A stretch of DNA of 64,000 bases from Aquarana catesbeiana. Its lineage: Eukaryota; Chordata; Amphibia; Anura; Ranidae. Shown here in pieces: positions 36,601-49,566 of the stretch. The stretch is from contig NC_133336.1 of assembly GCF_042186555.1 (NCBI RefSeq), positions 190,184,573 through 190,248,572 of the forward strand, in the 5' to 3' direction. Under the pieces are notes generated by a model. That model saw only the letters and a program-made list of their open reading frames with translations. It had not been told where the DNA came from and did not search any database. Numbering within the stretch: position 1 is the stretch's first letter; every line of letters begins with the position of its first letter. A program made the translations under genes and the position numbers.

Positions 36601-39600
36601 AGATCGCTCCCAGGCCCTTTTAGCCAGAAATTGGTGCAAAATGACCAAAATTGCACCCCCGGCCCTTTTAGCCGGAAATGGGTCCAAAATGACCAAAATC
36701 GCACCCCCGGCCCTTTTAGCCAGAAATTGGTCAAAATGATCAAAATTGCACCCCCGGCCCTTTAGCCGGAAATTGGTCCAAAAAGAAAAAATCTTGCCCC
36801 CGGCCCTTTTAGCTGAAAATGGGTCAAAAATGACCAAAATTGCACCCCCGGACCTTTTAGCCAAAAATGGGTCAAAATGTCCAAAATCGCACCCCCGGCC
36901 CTTTTAGCCGGAAATGGGGTCCAAAATTACCAAATCGCACCCCCCCGCCCTTTTAGCCCAAAATGGGTCCAAAATGACCAAAAGCGCACCCCCCGGCCCT
37001 TTTAGCCGGAAATCGGTCCAAAATTACAAAAATGGCATGCCGGCCCTTTTAGCTGGAAATCGGTCCAAAATGACCAGAATCGCACCCCCGGCCCTTTAAG
37101 CCAGGAAATGGGCCCAAAATGAAAAAAATTGCACCCTGACCTTTTAGCCGAAAAAGGTCCAAAATGAGAAAGATCGCACCCCCAGGCCCTTTTAGCCAGA
37201 AATGGGTCCAAAATGACCAAATCGCACCCCCGGCCCTTTTAGCCAGAAATGGGTCCAAAATGACCAAAATCGCACCCCCGGCCCTTTTAGCCAGAAATGG
37301 GTCCAAAATGACCAAAATCACACCCCCAGCCCTTTTAGCCAGAAATGGTCCAAAATGACCCAAAATTGCACCCCCGGCCCTTTTAGCCGGAAATGGGTCC
37401 AAAATGACCAAAATCGCACCCCCGGCCCTTTTAGCCAGAATTGGTCCAAAATGATCAAAATTGCACCCCCGGCCCTTTAGCCGGAAATTGGTCCAAAAAG
37501 AAAAAATCTTGCCCCCGGCCCTTTGTAGCTGAAAATGGGGTCAAAAATGACCAAAATTGCACCCCCGGACCTTTTAGCCGAAAATGGGTAAAAAATGACC
37601 AAAACCGCACCACCGGCCCTTTTAGCCAAAAATGGGTCAAAAATGTCCAAAATCGCACCCCCGGCCCTTTTAGCCGGAATGGGTCCAAAATGACCAAAAT
37701 CGCACCCCCGGCCCTTTTAGCCCAAAATGGGTCCAAAATGACCAAAAGCACACCCCCCCCGGCCCTTTTAGCCGGAAATCGGTCCAAAATTACAAAAATG
37801 GCATGCCCCGGCCCTTTTAGCTGGAAATCGGTCCAAAATGACCAGAATCGCACACCCGGCCCTTTAAGCCAGGAAATGGGCCCAAAATTAAAAAATTGCA
37901 CCCTGGACCTTTTAGCCGGAAAAAGGTCCAAAATGAGAAAGATCGCACCCCAGGCCCTTTTAGCCAGAAATGGGTCCAAAATGACCAAAATCGCACCCCC
38001 GGCCCTTTTAGCCAGAAATGGGTCCAAAATGACCAAAATCGCACCCCCGGCCCTTTTAGCCAGAAATGGGTCCAAAATGACCAAAATCGCACCCCCGGCC
38101 CTTTTAGCCAGAAATGGGTCCCAAAATGACCAAAATCGCACCCCCGGCCCTTTTAGCCAGAAATGGGTCAAAAATGATCAAAATTGCACCCCCGGCCCTT
38201 TTGGGCGCGAAATAGGTCCAAAATGACAAAAATCGCACCCCGGCCCTTGTAGCCTCAAATAGGTCCAAAATGACCAAAGTCGCATCCCCGGCCCTTTTAG
38301 TCGGAAATTGCGTCCAAAATGACCGAAATCGCACTCCCGGCCCTTTTAGCCCAAAATGGGTCCAAAATCGCCAAAATCGCCCCCCAGCCCTTTTTGCCCA
38401 AAATCAGTTCCAAAATGACCAAAATCGCACCCCCGGACCTTTTAGCTCAAAATGGGTCCAAAATGGCCAAAATCGCACCCCAGCCCTTTTAGCAGGAATC
38501 GGTCCAAAATGACCAAAATCGCACCAACGGCCCTTTTAGCCGGAAATGGGTCCAAAATGAAAAAATCGCACCAACGGCCCTTTTAGCTGGAAATCGGTCC
38601 AAAATGACCAAAATTGCACCCCCGGCCCTTTTGGGCCGAAATAGGTCCAAAATGACAAAAATCGCACCCCGGCCCTTGTAGCCTCAAATAGGTCCAAAAT
38701 GACCAAAGTCGCATCCCCGGCCCTTTTAGTCAGAAATTGGTCCAAATGACCGAAATCGCACTCCCGGCCCTTTTAGCCCAAAAATGGTCCAAAATCGCCA
38801 AAATCGCCCCCCAGGCCCTTTTTGCCCAAAATCAGTTCCAAAATGACCAAAATCGCACCCCCGGACCTTTTAGCCCATAAATGGGTTCCAAAATGGCCAA
38901 AATCGCACCCCAGCCCTTTTAGCAGGAAATCGGTCCAAAATGACCAAAATCGCACCAACGGCCCTTTTAGCCGGAAATGGGTCCAAAATGACCAAAATCG
39001 CACCCACGGCCCTTTAGCCGGAAATGGGTCCAAAATGACCAAAATCGCACCCCCGGCCCTTTTAGCCGGAAATGGGTCCAAAATGGCCAAAATCGCACCC
39101 CGGCCCTTTTAGCAGGAAATCGGTCCAAAATGACCAAAATCGCACCAACGGCCCTTTTAGCCGGAAATGGGTCCAAAATGACCAAAATCGCACCCCTGGC
39201 CCTTTTAGCCAGAAATGGGTCCAAAATGACCAAAATCGCACCCCCCGGCCCTTATAGCCAAAAATGGTCCAAAATTTACCAAAATCGCACCCCCGGCCCT
39301 TATAGCCAAAAATGGGTCAAAAATGACCAAAATCGCAAAACCACCGGCCCTTATAGCCAAAAATGGGTCAAAAGTGACCAAAATCGCACCCCCCGGCCCT
39401 TTTGGCCAAAAATGGGTAAAGATGACCAAAATCTCACCCCAGGCCCTTTTAGCCAGAAATTGGTCCAAAATGACCAAAATCGCACCCCTGGTCCTTTTTG
39501 CCCAAAAAGGGTCCAAAATGACCAAAATTGCACCCCCGGCCCTTTTAGCCGGAAATAGGTTTGAAAATGACAAAATCGCGCCCCCGGCCCTTTTAGCCGG

Positions 39601-42600
39601 AAATGGGTCCAAAATTACCAAAATCGCACCCCCGGCTCTTTTAGCCAGAAATAGGTCCAAAATGAAAAAAAAAAATCGCACCCCCGGCCCTTTTAGCCCG
39701 AAATAGGTCCATAATGATCAAAATTGCACCCCGGCCCTTTTTGGGCCGAAATAGGTCCAAAATGACAAAAATCGCACCCCGGCCCTTGTAGCCTCAAATA
39801 GGTCCAAAATGACCAAAGTCGCATCCCCGGCCCTTTTAGTCGGAAATTGGTCCAAAATGACCGAAATCGCACTCCCGGCCCTTTTAGCCCAAAATGGTCC
39901 AAAATCGCCAAAATCGCCCCCCAGGCCTTTTTGCCCAAAATCAGTTCCAAAATGACCAAAATCGCACCCCCGGACCCTTTTAGCTCAAAATGGGTCCAAA
40001 ATGGCCAAAATCGCACCCCAGCCCTTTTAGCAGGAAATCGGTCCAAAATGACCAAAATCGCACCAACGGCCCTTTAGCCGGAAATGGGTCCAAAATGAAA
40101 AAATCGCACCAACGGCCCTTTTAGCTGGAAATCGGTCCAAAATGACCAAAATTGCACCCCCGGCCCTTTTGGGCCGAAATAGGTCCAAAATGACAAAAAT
40201 CGCACCCCGGCCCTTGTAGCCTCAAATAGGTCCAAAATGACCAAAGTCGCATCCCCGGCCCTTTTAGTCGGAAATTGGTCCAAAATGACCGAATTCGCAC
40301 TCTCCGGCCCTTTTAGCCCAAAATGGTCCAAAATCGCCAAAATCGTCCCCCAGGCCCTTTTGCCCAAAATCAGTTCCAAAATGACCAAAATCGCACCCCG
40401 CGACCTTTTAGCCCAAAATGGGTCCAAATGGCCAAAATCGCACCCCAGCCCTTTTAGCAGGAAATCGGTCCAAAATGACCAAAATCGCACCAACGGCCCT
40501 TTTAGCCGGAAATGGGTCCAAAATGACCAAAATCGCACCCACGGCCATTTTAGCCGGAAATGGGTCCAAAATTACCAAAATCGCACCCCCGGCCCTTTTA
40601 GCCGGAAATGGGTCCAAAATGGCCAAAAATCGCACCCCGCCCTTTTAGCAGGAAATCGGTCCAAAATGACCAAAATCGCACCAACGGCCCTTTTAGCCGG
40701 AAATGGGTCCAAAATGACCAAAATCGCACCCCCGGCCCTTTTAGCCAGAAATGGGTCCAAAATGACCAAAATCGCACCCAAGGCCCTTTTTGCCCGAAAT
40801 GAACCAAATTACCAAAATTGCACCCCCGGCCCTTTTAGCCAGAAATAGGTCCAAAATGACCAAAGTCGCACCCCCGGAACTTTAGCCCAAAATGGGTCAA
40901 AAATGACCAAAATCGCACCCCCGGCCCTTATAGCCAAAAATGGGTCCAAAATTTACCAAAATCGCACCCCCGGCCCTTATAGCCAAAAATGGGTCAAAAA
41001 TGACCAAAATCGCAAAACCCGGCCCTTATAGCCAAAAATGGGTCAAAAGTGACCAAAATCGCACCCCCGGCCCTTTTGGCCAAAAATGGGTTAAAGATGA
41101 CCAAAATCTCACCCCAGCCCTTTTAGCCAGAAATTGGTCCAAAATGACCAAAATCGCACCCCTGGCCCTTTTTGCCCGAAAAGGGTCCAAATGACCAAAA
41201 TTGCACCCCCGGCCCTTTTAGCCGGAAATAGGTTTGAAAATGACCAAAATCGCGCCCCCGGCCCTTTTAGCCGAAATGGGTCCAAAATTACCAAAATCGC
41301 ACCCCCGGTCCTTTTAGCCGGAAATGGGTCCCAAATGACGAAAATCTCACCCCCCGGCCCTTTTAGCCGGAAATGGGTCCAAAATGACCAAAATTGCACC
41401 CCCCGGCTCTTTTAGCCGGAAATAGGTCCAAAATGAAAAAAAAATCGCACCCCCCGGCCCTTTTAGCCCGAAATAGGTCCATAATGACTAAAATCGCACC
41501 CCTGGCCCTTTTAGTCAGAAATAGGACCAAAATGAAAAAAAATCGCACCTCCGGCCCGTTTAGGCCCGAAAAAGGTCCACAATGACTAAAATCGCACCCC
41601 CAGCCCTTTTAGCCGGAAATAGCACCAAAACGACCAAAATCGCACCCCCCGGCCCTTTTAGCCCGAAATAGGTCCAAAATGACAAAAATCGCACCCCCGG
41701 CCCTTTTAGCCCAAAATGGGTCCAAAATGACCAAAATCGCACCCCCCGGCCCTTTTAGCCTCAAATAGGTCCAAAATGACCAAAGTCGCAACCCTTGGCA
41801 CTTTTAGCCGGAAATAGGTCCAAAATGACCGAAATCGCACCCCCATCCCTTTTAGCCGGAAATGGGTCCAAAATGACCAAAATCGCACCCCCGGCCTTTT
41901 AGCCCAAAATGGGTCCAAAATGACCAAAATCGCACACCCAGCCCTTTTAGACAGAATAGGTCCAAAATGACCAAAAGCGCACCCCCGGCCTTTTTAGCCG
42001 GAAATGGGTCCAAAATGACCAAAATCGCACCCCCCCGGCCCCTTTAGCCCAAAATGGTCCAAAATGACCAAATCGCACCCCCAGCCCTTTAGCCAGAAAT
42101 AGGTCCAAAGATGACCAAAAGCGCACCCCCGGCACTTTTAGCCAGAAATCGGTCCAAAATTACAAAAATGGCATGCCTGGCCCTTTTAGCTGGAAATCGG
42201 TCCAAAATGACCAGAATCGCACCCCCGCCCTTTAAGCCAGGAAATGGGCCCCAAAATGAAAAAATTGCACCATTGGACCTTTTAGCCGGAAAAAGGTCCA
42301 AAATGACAAAGATCGCACCCCAGGCCCTTTTAGCCAGAAATTGGTCCAAAATGACCAAAATTGCACCCCCGGCCCTTTTAGCTGGATATCGGTCTAAAAT
42401 GACCAAAATTGCACCCCCGGCCCGTTTAGCCGGAAATGGGTCCAAAATGACCAAAATCGCACCCCTGGCCCTTTAGCCGGATATCGGTCCAAAATGGCCA
42501 AAATCGCACCCCGGCCCTTTTAGCCGGATATCGGTCTAAAATGACCAAAATTGCACCCCCGGCCCGTTTAGCCGGAAATGGGTCCAAAATGACCAAAATC

Positions 42601-45600
42601 GCACCCCTGGCCCTTTTAGCCGGAAATCGGTCCAAAATGGCCAAAATCGCACCCCGGCCCTTTTAGCAGGAAATCGGTCCAAAATGACCAAAATCGCACC
42701 CCCGCGCCCTTTTAGCCCAAAATGGGTCCAAAATGACCAAAATCGCACACCCAGCCCTTTTAGACAGAAATAGGTCCAAAATGACCAAAAGCGCACCCCC
42801 GGCCTTTTTAGCCGGAAATGGGTCCAAAATGACCAAAATCGCACCCCCCGGCCCCTTTAGCCCAAAATGGGTCCAAAATGACCAAAATCGCACCCCCAGC
42901 CCCTTTTAGCCAGAAATAGGTCCAAAATGACCAAAAGCGCACCCCCGGCACTTTTAGCCAGAAATCGGTCCAAAATTACAAAAATGGCATGCCTGGCCCT
43001 TTTAGCTGGAAATCGGTCCAAAATGACCAGAATCGCACCCCCGGCCCTTTAAGCCAGGAAATGGCCCAAAATGAAAAAAATTGCACCATTGGACCTTTTA
43101 GCCGGAAAAAGGTCCAAAATGACCAAAATCGCACCCCTGGCCCTTTTAGCCGGAAATCGGTCCAAAATGGCGCAAAATCGCACCCCGGCCCTTTTAGCAG
43201 GAAATCGGTCCAAAATGACCAAAATCGCACCAACGGCCCTTTTAGCCGGAAATGGGTCCAAAATGACCAAAATCGCACCCCCGGCCCTTTTAGCCCGAAA
43301 TAGCTCCAAAATGACAAAAATCGCACCCCCGGCCCTTTTAGCCCAAAATGGGTCCAAAATGACCAAAATCGCACCCCCGGCCCTTTTAGCCTCAAATAGG
43401 TCCAAATGACCAAAGTCGCATCCCCGACCCTTTTAGCCGGAAATTGGTCCAAAATGGCCGAAATCGCACCTCCGGCCCTTTTAGCAGGAAATAGGTCCAA
43501 AATGACCAAAATCGCACCCCCGGCCCTTTTAGTCAGAAATCGGTCCAAATTGACCAAAATCGCACCCCCGGCCCTTTAAGCCGAAATGGGTCCAAAATTA
43601 AAAAATCGCACCCCGGGCCCTCTTAGCCGGAAATGGGTCCAAAATGACCAAAATCGCAGCCCGGCCCTTTTTGCCAGAAATGGGTCCAAAATGACCAAAA
43701 TCACACCTCCGTCCTTTTTAGCCAGAAATGGGTCCAAAATGACCAAAATTGCACCCCCGGCCCTTTTAGCCAGAAATAGGTCCAAAATGACAAAAATCGC
43801 ACCGCCGGCCCTTTTAGCCTCAAATAGGTCCAAAATGACCAAAGTCGCATCCCCGGCCCTTTTAGCCGGAAATTGGTCCAAAATGACCGAAATCGCACCA
43901 CTGGTCTTTTAGCCGGAAATGGGTCCAAAATTACCAAAATCGCACCCCCGGCCCTTTTAGCCAGAATTCGGTCCAAATTGACCAAAATCGCATCCCCGGC
44001 CCTTTTAGCCCGAAATAGCTCCAAAATGACAAAAATCGCACCCCCGGCCCTTTTAGCCCAAAATGGGTCCAAAATGACCAAAATCGCACCCCCGGCCCTT
44101 TAGCCTCAAATAGGTCCAAAATGACCAAAGTCCGCATCCCCGGCCCTTTTAGCCGGAAATAGGTCCAAAATGACCAAAATCGCACCCCCCGGCCCTTTTA
44201 GCCTCAAATAGGTCCAAAATTACCAAAGTCGCATCCCCGGCCCCTTTTAGCCAGAATTCGGTCCAAATTGACCAAAATCGCACCCCCGGCCCTTTAAGCC
44301 GGAAATGGGTCCAAAATGACCAAAATTGCAGCCCGGCCCTTTTAGCCAGAAATGGGTCCAAAATTGCCAAAATTGCACCCCCGGGCCTTTTAGCCGGAAA
44401 TGGGTCCAAAATGAAAAAATCGCACCCCCGGCCCTCTTAGCCGGAAATGGGTCCAAAATTACCAAAATCGCATCCCCGGCCCTTTTAGCCCAAAATGAGT
44501 CCAAAATGACCAAAATCGCACCCCCGGCCCTTTTAGCCTCAAATAGGTCCAAAATGACCAAAGTCGCATCCCCGGCCCTTTTAGCCGGAAATGGGTCCAA
44601 AATGACCAAAATCGCATCCCTGGCCCTTTTAGCCCAAAATGAGTCCAAAATGACCAAAATCGCACCCCCCGGCCCTTTTAGCCTCAAATAGGTCCAAAAT
44701 GACCAAAGTCGCATCCCCGGCACTTTTAGCCGGAAATTGGTCCAAAATGGCCGAAATCGCACCTCCGGCCCTTTTAGCCGGAAATAGGTCCAAAATGACC
44801 AAAATCGCACCCCCGGCCCTTTTAGTCAGAAATCGGTCCAAATTGACCAAAATCGCACCCCCGGCCCTTTAAGCCGGAAATGGGTCCAAAATGAAAAAAA
44901 TCGCACCCCCGGCCCTCTTAGCCGGAAATGGGTCCAAAATGACCAAAATCGCAGCCCGGCCCTTTTTGCCAGAAATGGGTCCAAAAATGACCAAAATCAC
45001 ACCTCCGTCCTTTTTAGCCAGAAATGGGTCCAAAATGACCAAAATTGCACCCCTGGCCCTTTTAGCCCGAAATAGGTCCAAAATGACCAAAATCGCACCC
45101 CCGGCCCTTTTAGCCTCAAATAGGTCCAAAATGACCAAAGTCGCATCCCCGGCCCTTTTAGCCGGAAATTGTTCCAAAATTACCGAAATCGCACCACTGG
45201 CCCTTTTAGCCGGAAATGGGTCCAAAATGACCAAAATCGCACCCCCGGCCCTTTTAGCCAGAATTCGGTCCAAATTGACCAAAATCGCACCCCTGGCCCT
45301 TTTACCTGGAAATGGGTCCAAAATTACCGAAATCGCACCCCTGGCCCTTTTAGCCCGAAATAGCTCCAAAATTACAAAAATCGCACCCCCGGCCCTTTTA
45401 GCCCAAAATGGGTGCAAAATGACCAAAATCGCACCCCCGGCCCTTTTAGCCTCAAATTGGTCCAAAATGACCAAAGTCGCATCCCCGGCCCTTTTGGACC
45501 AAAATGGGTCCAAAATGACCGAAATCACACCACTGGCCCTTTTAGCCGGAAATGGGTCCAAAATGACCAAAATCGCACCCCCGGCCCTTTTAGCCAGAAT

Positions 45601-47771
45601 TCGGTCCAAATTGACCAAAATCGCACCCCCGGCCCTTTAAGCCGGAAATGGGTCCAAAATGACCAAAATTGCAGCCCGGCCCTTTTAGCCAGAAATGGGT
45701 CCAAAATGGCCAAAATTGCACCCCCGGGCCTTTTAGCCGGAAATGGGTCCAAAATCAAAAAAATCGCACCCCCGGCCCTCTTAGCCGGAAATGGGTCCAA
45801 AATTACCAAAATCGCATCCCCGGCCCTTTTTGCCCGAAATGGGTCCAAAATGACCAAAATCACACCTCCGGCCTTTTTAGCCAGAAATCGGTCCAAAATG
45901 ACCAAAATTGCACCCCCGGCCCTTTTAGCCTGAAATAGGTCCAAAATGACAAAAATCGCACCCCCGGCCCTTTTAGCCCGAAATAGGTCCAAAATGACAA
46001 AAATCGCACCCCCGGCCCTTTTAGCCTCAAATAGGTCCAAAATGACCAAAGTCACATCCCCGGCCCTTTTAGCCGGAAATTGGTCCAAAATGACCGAAAT
46101 CGCACCACTGGCCCTTTTGGCCCAAAATGGGTCCAAAATGACCAAAATGGCACCCCCGGCCCTTTTAGCCGGAAATAGGTCCAAAATGACCAAAATCGCA
46201 CCCCCGGCCCTTTTAGCCAGAATTCGGTCCAAATTGACCAAAATCGCACCCCCGGCCCTTTAAGCCGGAAATGGTTCCAAAATGAAAAAATCGCACCCCC
46301 GGCCCTCTTAGCCGGAAATGGGTCCAAAATGACCAAAATTGCAGCCCGGCCCTTTTAGCCAGAAATGGGTCCAAAATGGCCAAAATTGCACCCCCGGGCC
46401 TTTTAGCCGGAAATGGGTCCAAAATCAAAAAAATCGCACCCCCGGCCCTCTTAGCCGGAAATGGGTCCAAAATTACCAAAATCGCATCCCCGGCCCTTTT
46501 TGCCCGAAATGGGTCCAAAATGACCAAAATCACACCTCCGGCCTTTTTAGCCAGAAATCGGTCCAAAATGACCAAAATTGCACCCCCGGCCCTTTTAGCC
46601 TGAAATAGGTCCAAAATGACAAAAATCGCACCCCCGGCCCTTTTAGCCCGAAATAGGTCCAAAATGACAAAAATCGCACCCCCGGCCCTTTTAGCCTCAA
46701 ATAGGTCCAAAATGACCAAAGTCACATCCCCGGCCCTTTTAGCCGGAAATTGGTCCAAAATGACCGAAATCGCACCACTGGCCCTTTTGGCCCAAAATGG
46801 GTCCAAAATGACCAAAATGGCACCCCCGGCCCTTTTAGCCGGAAATAGGTCCAAAATGACCAAAATCGCACCCCCGGCCCTTTTAGCCAGAATTCGGTCC
46901 AAATTGACCAAAATCGCACCCCCGGCCCTTTAAGCCGGAAATGGTTCCAAAATGAAAAAATCGCACCCCCGGCCCTCTTAGCCGGAAATGGGTCCAAAAT
47001 GACCAAAATTGCAGCCCGGCCCTTATAGCCAGAAATGGGTCCAAAATGGCCAAAATTGCACCCCCGGCCCTTTTAGCCGGAAATGGGTCCAAAATGAAAA
47101 ACTCGCACCCCCGGCTCTCTTAGCCGGAAATGGGTCCAAAATGACCAAAATCGCATCCCCGGCCCTTTTTGCCCGAAATGGGTCCAAAATGACCAAAATC
47201 ACACCTCTGGCCTTTTTAGCCAGAAATCGGTCCAAAATTAACAAAATTGCACCCCCGGCCATTTTACCCGGAACTTAGTCCAAAATTACCAAAATCGCAC
47301 CCCCGGCCCTTTTAGCCGGAAATGGGTCCAAAATGACCAAAAGCGCACCCCCGGCCCTTTTAGGCAGAAATGGGTCCAAAATGACAACAATCGCACCCCC
47401 GGCCCTTTTAGCCCGAAATGGGTCCAAAATGACAAAAATCGCACCCCAAGCCCTTTTAGCCAGAAATAGGTCCAAAATGACCAAAGTCGCATCCCAGGCC
47501 CTTTTATCCGGAAATCGGTCAAAAATGACCAAAATCGCACCCCCGGTCCTTTTAACCGGAAATAGGTTTGAAAATTACCAAGATCGCGCCCCCGCCCCTT
47601 TTAGCCAGAAATGGGTCCAAAATGACCAAAATCGCACCCCCGGGCCCTTTTAGCCGGAAATGGGTCCCAAATGACGAAAATCTCACTCCCGGCTCTTTTA
47701 GCCAGAAATGGGTCCAAAATTACCAAAATCGCACCCCCGGCCCTTTTAGTCCGAAATAGGTCCAAAATGAC
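33679..47771. repeat. 48-bp satellite, main array (~290 units)
   Basis: Tandem units of about 48 bp built from CCGGCCCTTTTAGCCGG, AAATGGGTCC, AAAATGACC and AAAATCGCACCC. Unit variants differ at the GCCGG/GCCAG/GCCCG/GCCTC block and in TGGG/TAGG/TCGG. There are higher-order repeats of 430, 670 and about 1,539 bp. The period is a multiple of three, so long open frames occur on both strands; none has codon or family evidence for being a gene. Confidence 0.97.
45643..46982. repeat. Tandem pair of identical 670-bp higher-order units
   Basis: 45643-46312 and 46313-46982 (14 satellite monomers each) match at every base I compared, including private variants such as CAGAATTCGG and GGCCCTCTTAGCC. A third partial copy follows and diverges within about 50 bp (TTATAG for TTTTAG). 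Confidence 0.9.
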
Positions 47772-49566
47772 ATTAAAGGGAGGACAGACCATATTGGCCC
47801 CATAAAGAAGGACATCTGGTTACAAAGGATGGAGAGATGGCAAAGGTATTGAATTTATTCTTCTCCTCAGTATTCACAAGTGAATCGGGGGGCTTCAGCA
47901 ACCAAAACTGCAGTGTTTATCCTCATGACACAACACAGGAAGCACGTACATGGTTAACAGAGGATGGAATTAAAATTAGACTTGAGAAACTTAACATTAA
48001 TAAATCACCGGGACCAGATGGCTTGCATCCGAGGGTACTTAGGGAACTCAGTCAGGTGATTGCCAGACCGTTGTTCCTAATTTTTACAGATAGTCTACTG
48101 ACTGGAATGGTACCAGCTGATTGGAGAAAAGCCAATGTAGCACCAATATTTAAAAAGGCCCCAAAAACATCCCTGGGAATTACAGACCAGTTAGCCTAAC
48201 ATCAATAGTATGTAAACTCTTGGAGGGGATGATAAGGGACTATATACAAGATTTTAGTAAAAGGAATGATATCATTAGCAGTAATCAGCATGGATTCATG
48301 AAGAATGGTTCTTGCCAAACCAATCTATTAACCTTCTATGAGGAGGTGAGTTGCCATCTAGATAAAGGAAGGCCCGTAGACGTGGTGCATCTGGATTTTG
48401 CAAAAGCATTTGACACAGTTCCCCATAAACGTTTACTGTACAAAATAAGGTCCGTTGGCATGGACCATAGGATGAGTACATGGATTGAAAACTGGCTACA
48501 AGGGCGTGTTCAGAGGGTGGTGATAAATGGGGAGTACTCGGATTGGTCAGGGGTAGGTAGTGGGGTCCCCCAGGGTTCTGTCCTGGGACCAATCCTATTT
48601 AATTTGTTCATAAACGACCTGGAGGATGGGATAAACAGTTCAATCTCTGTATTTGCAGACGATACTAAGCGAAGCAGGGCAATAACTTCTCCGCAGGATG
48701 TGGAAATCTTGCAAAAAGACCTGAACAAATTAATGGGGTGGGCGACTACATGGCAAATGAGGTTTAATGTAGAAAAATGTAAAATAATGCATTTGGGTGG
48801 CAAAAATATGAATGCAATCTATACACTAGGGGGAGAACCTCTGGGGGAATCTAGGATGGAAAAGGACCTGGGGGTCCTAGTAGATGATAGGCTCATCAAT
48901 GGCATGCAATGCCAAGCTGCTGCTAATAAAGCAAACAGAATATTGGCATGCATTAAAAGGGGGATCAACGCCAGAGATAAAACGATAATTCTCCCGCTCT
49001 ACAAGACTCTGGTCTGGCCGCACCTGGAGTATGCTGTCCAGTTCTGGGCACCAGTCCTCAGGAGGGATGTACTGGAAATGGAGCGAGTACAAAGAAGGGC
49101 AACAAAGCTAATAAAGGGTCTGGAGGATCTTAGTTATGAGGAAAGGTTGCGAGCGCTGAACTTATTCTCTCTGGAGAAGAGACGCTTGAGAGGGGATATG
49201 ATTTCAATCTACAAATACTGTACTGGTGACCCCACAATAGGGATAAAACTTTTTCGGAGAAGAGAGTTTAATAAGACTCGTGGCCACTCATTACAATTAG
49301 AAGAAAAGAGGTTTAACCTTAAACTACGTAGAGGGTTCTTTACTGTAAGAGCAGCAAGGATGTGGAATTCCCTTCCACAGGCGGTGGTCTCAGCGGGGAG
49401 CATTGATAGCTTCAAGAAACTATTAGATAAGCACCTGAATGACCGCAACATACAGGGATATGTATTGTAATACTGACACATAATCACACACATAGGTTGG
49501 ACTTGATGGACTTGTGTCTTTTTTCAACCTCACCTACTATGTAACCTATGTAACTATGTAACTATG
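47772..49566 (+). mobile_element. CR1-type LINE, 5'-truncated, in the satellite
   Basis: About 1.8 kb inserted within a satellite monomer. It begins inside ORF2 (no endonuclease) and ends with GGTTGGACTTGATGGACTTG and an ATGTAACT-type tail, typical of CR1 elements. A possible ATGAC duplication flanks it. The RT frame is open except for one break near 48160-48175. Confidence 0.9.
47837..49470 (+). pseudogene. LINE reverse transcriptase (ORF2, partial)
   Basis: Two frames make one RT. 47837-48199 carries KSPGPDGLHPRVLREL and the finger motif ADWRKANVAPIFKK. A one-base loss near 48165 (GGCCCC) shifts the frame, and 48220-49470 continues with VHLDFAKAFDTVPH (first catalytic Asp), SGVPQGSVLGPILFNLFIND, the FADD catalytic box, and a C-terminal region (LKLRRGFFTVRAARMWNSLP) shared by CR1/jockey-group LINEs. 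It would copy LINE RNA at nicked DNA. It is truncated at the N-terminus. Confidence 0.88.

Noticed and set aside
33679..47771. Dozens of open frames of 60-260 codons with 16-residue repeats (for example GPFSRKWVQNDQNRTP)
   Set aside because: The satellite period of 48 bp is a multiple of three and lacks stops in several phases, so repeats on both strands stay open by arithmetic. Frames break at every odd-length unit and no start, splice or family evidence supports a protein.
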